From: Alangreenwoodia sp964438605
Lineage (GTDB): Bacteria > Bacillota > Clostridia > Peptostreptococcales > Anaerovoracaceae
Length of the DNA: 64,000 nucleotides
Reading direction: 5' to 3'
Assembly: GCA_964438605.1 (NCBI GenBank)
Contig: CAYTKT010000002.1
Coordinates: 27,564-91,563, forward strand
The translations under genes were made by a program, and so were the position numbers. Below are positions 62,266-64,000 of this stretch, in pieces; position 1 is the first letter of the stretch; each line of letters starts with the position of its first letter. The notes under the pieces were generated by a model, which searched no databases, was not told the origin of the DNA, and worked only from the letters and a program-made list of their open reading frames with translations.

Positions 62266-62637
62266 TTAACGCTTCGATTTCGGATTAAATACAAGAGAAA
62301 CAAAATATCCAAAAACGACTGCCGCTGTAATCCCGGCCGCCGTATTTTTCACTCCGCCGGTCAGCACGCCGAGCCATCCGTCGGATTTCAGACCTTCCAG
62401 CGCACCCTTGACGAGAGAATATCCGAACCCCGGCAGCGAAACGGTCGCTCCGTTCGCGGCAAATTCAACGATTGGATCATAAAGACCAAACGCCGTAAGA
62501 ATTCCGCCAGCCGTCACAAACAGCACCAACATCTTTGATGCGTTCAAATTAGTAAAATCGAGCAGCAGCTGGCCAATCACACAGATAGCCCCGCCTACCG
62601 CAAAAACTTTTATCATTTCAATAATATCTATACTCAT
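62266..62637 (-). CDS. spoVAE: Stage V sporulation protein AE
   Basis: About 123 residues, nearly all membrane-embedded: IKVFAVGGAICVIGQLLLDFTNLNASKMLVLFVTAGGILTAFGLYDPIVEFAANGATVSLPGFGYSLVKGALEGLKSDG. SpoVA proteins form the dipicolinic acid channel of the spore inner membrane. The ATG at 62637 begins the conserved part; the frame opens ten codons earlier. It follows a broken spoVAD on the same strand, and spoVAC is not in the window. Confidence 0.93.
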   Translation of the reverse strand: MSIDIIEMIKVFAVGGAICVIGQLLLDFTNLNASKMLVLFVTAGGILTAFGLYDPIVEFAANGATVSLPGFGYSLVKGALEGLKSDGWLGVLTGGVKNTAAGITAAVVFGYFVSLVFNPKSKR

Positions 62638-62853
62638 AAAATAATTTCCTTCGTTATCAACAGCCATCCGGCGCGTGTTCGTGCAGCCGGCTCGTCTGTA
62701 TCGACATCACAGCCTGCCTGTATCTTGCCGCCACCGGCTCCGTCTGGCGTCAGCAATCGGAACCGTCACATCCGGCGCTATCCCCTTTCCTTCGTCCACC
62801 GCATATTCGCGCAGTTGGCATCGCAGCCTGATTCTATGCCGGCGTTCCGTCAT

Positions 62854-63102
62854 CTATTTCTCGTATTCCACCGTTACAGCGTGCGCAATTCCCGGAATCG
62901 GCTCGCCCTGCTGACTGCTGATCGTCGTCATCAGCGCGCCCGTCGAAATCAGCATCGCACGCCGGATTCTTTCAGACTCTACCTCCCGGCAAATACGCTC
63001 CGCAATAATCGACGCGGAACACCCGCACCCGCTTTCGCCGGCATGTACATCCTGCCTGTACACATCAAACATCAGTGAGCCGCAGTCGGCAAAAAAATGC
63101 AC
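62854..63102 (-). pseudogene. spoVAD: SpoVAD, 5'-truncated remnant
   Basis: The last 80 residues of SpoVAD are readable: ADCGSLMFDVY, DVHAGESGCGCSAS, AMLISTGALMTTISSQQGEPIPGIAHAVTVEYEK. The first 260 or so residues of a normal SpoVAD are absent. Immediately upstream is a strong terminator and unrelated sequence. A 48-codon frame overlaps its stop and runs toward spoVAE, but it has no ribosome binding site. Loss of SpoVAD would be expected to block dipicolinic acid loading unless another copy exists. Confidence 0.8.
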
Positions 63103-63123
63103 GCCGAAAAAAGATCGGCGTGC
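63091..63123 (-). terminator. Strong terminator at the spoVAD break
   Basis: On the minus strand, GCACGCCGA pairs perfectly with TCGGCGTGC (63099-63107 with 63115-63123) and is followed by seven T (63097-63091). It lies at the exact point where spoVAD homology begins, so it came with the sequence that replaced the gene's 5' part and blocks read-through into spoVAE. Confidence 0.8.
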
Positions 63124-63245
63124 TCAAGCTGAAGACAAAGGTCGCACGGTATAAGGGGCATGGTGCAGCCTTTTCGATCGAATTATCTTAAAAACGTTTA
63201 AATTTCAACAATTTACCGTTCTATTGTAGTATATATAATAATCAT

Positions 63246-63653
63246 GAAAGAACAGTCCGAAGCTGGGATGCCGAAAATCGGAAACTCAAACAGAAAGAGA
63301 CTTATGAAAAACTTGCTCAGGTTTTTCAATGCGACGTTTCTTATCTTCTAAATGATGAAGAAGTTTTCGTTCTGAATGCAGCGAAAAAATACGACAACCG
63401 TGGAAAGCGCCAAGCAAAAGAGCTTGTAAATGAGATCGGTGGCCTGTTTGCCGGCGGTGATCTGACAAAAGAAAACAAAGACGCAGTCATGCACGCTTTA
63501 CAGGAGGCCTACTGGCAAGCCGAAGAAGAAAATAGGAAAAAATATACTCCCCAAAAATACCGTTCGTCCGATCCGAAAACGCCGCCTGTGCAATCATCAG
63601 GAGAGGAGAGGCTCACGAAATCGGACATGACAGGCTGCACCGTTCCTAAATGA
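63246..63653 (+). pseudogene. 5'-truncated XRE-family regulator of mobile-element type
   Basis: A frame without a start codon encodes TVRSWDAENRKLKQKETYEKLAQVFQCDVSYLLNDEE, the end of a Cro/cI helix-turn-helix, then AAKKYDNRGKRQAKELVNEIGGLFAGGDLTKENKDAVMHALQEAYWQA and KYTPQKYR. This C-terminal pattern is typical of repressors that accompany ImmA/IrrE peptidases in integrative elements. The first 35 or so residues, including the recognition start, are missing, and no ImmA gene follows. Confidence 0.7.
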
Positions 63654-63656
63654 ACC

Positions 63657-64000
63657 CGGTCCATCAGAAGATGGACGGGAAAATCCCGCTCGCGGTTGAC
63701 ATGCCTTTGAACATCAATTATAAATAAAGTAGCCGTCGAGAGTCCGCAATCAATTAAAATTCCGCTTTTCTCGACATCAAATCTTATCACAGGAAATCCT
63801 ATTGACAGAGATGACTTCACATACTTCTTTTTTCAAATTTTCAAATATCTCAAACCTGAATTTTCATCAAAACTTTACTGTCACTCATTCTTGTATTTCA
63901 AAAGAACCTGTCTTTTCGATTCCACCTCATTCAATATAGATTTCTGCCTTTTCCATTTTCACACGGCACTGCTTTCGGAAAAAGGCGATGCCGATGTGCC
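63657..64000. other. Right-end spacer
   Basis: A short hairpin GTCCATC/GATGGAC (63659-63665 with 63670-63676) follows the truncated regulator. The rest is AT-rich with no supported gene. A minus-strand frame at 63820-63509 has no ribosome binding site and overlaps the regulator remnant. Confidence 0.35.

Noticed and set aside
63509..63820. Minus-strand 103-codon frame near the right end
   Set aside because: It overlaps the coding remnant of the XRE regulator antisense, starts at GTG without a ribosome binding site and has no recognisable domain.

Overview
The window looks like a draft scaffold from a spore-forming member of the Clostridia (Firmicutes) with mid-range GC. The evidence is PolC as replicative polymerase, stage V sporulation (SpoVA) genes, an S-layer-homology (SLH) surface protein, an MEP-pathway/cell-envelope operon in the usual clostridial order, and a bifurcating-type acyl-CoA dehydrogenase/ETF set. 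Three runs of N and a block of G/C homopolymer mark scaffold gaps. Two of these runs lie inside tandem repeats.

Layout. 0.2-2 kb: split transketolase (+). 2.7-6 kb: a large SLH-anchored beta-helix-like surface protein (-). 6.1-8.5 kb: a recombinase DNA-binding remnant and a tyrosine recombinase (-). 9.1-10.9 kb: a stand-alone AICAR transformylase behind a ZTP (pfl) riboswitch with a long leader (-). 11.1-12 kb: tiny exported peptides and a decayed lipoprotein. 12.2-16.1 kb: gamma-carbonic-anhydrase-like protein, then acyl-CoA dehydrogenase-EtfB-EtfA with a fused ferredoxin domain (-). 16.7-22.5 kb (+): response regulator, histidine kinase, two PepSY-type exported proteins and a membrane-anchored stalk protein. 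22.7-24.3 kb: tRNA-Thr, tRNA-Ser, half of a tRNA-Ser, and a frameshifted pnuC.

24.5-44 kb (-): t6A genes (tsaE, tsaB-rimI fusion, tsaD), pepV, capA-like, nfu, gltX, trmN6, ricT, holB, a pseudouridine synthase, an AT-rich Fic island, nadK and pepF. 44.2-57.8 kb (-) is one long collinear run: pyrH-frr-PASTA peptide-uppS-cdsA-[235-bp repeat array]-dxr-rseP-ispG-nfeD-SPFH-polC. It couples UMP kinase and ribosome recycling to undecaprenyl and phospholipid synthesis, isoprenoid precursors, intramembrane proteolysis and replication. 58.1-62 kb (+): FHA-FtsW fusion and its partner penicillin-binding protein. 62.3-63.7 kb: spoVAE, a 5'-truncated spoVAD and a 5'-truncated phage/ICE-type repressor.

The strongest unusual signals are: (i) a 235-bp tandem array with nested hairpins between cdsA and dxr, where one copy difference keeps pairing only in the operon-strand RNA; (ii) a PolC that appears to lack its proofreading exonuclease domain; (iii) low-complexity insertions in several housekeeping enzymes; (iv) the ZTP riboswitch leader carrying a second hairpin and a small ORF; (v) a Fic protein with Arg in place of the catalytic His in a decaying AT-rich module. 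All calls come from reading the sequence; no database search was run.
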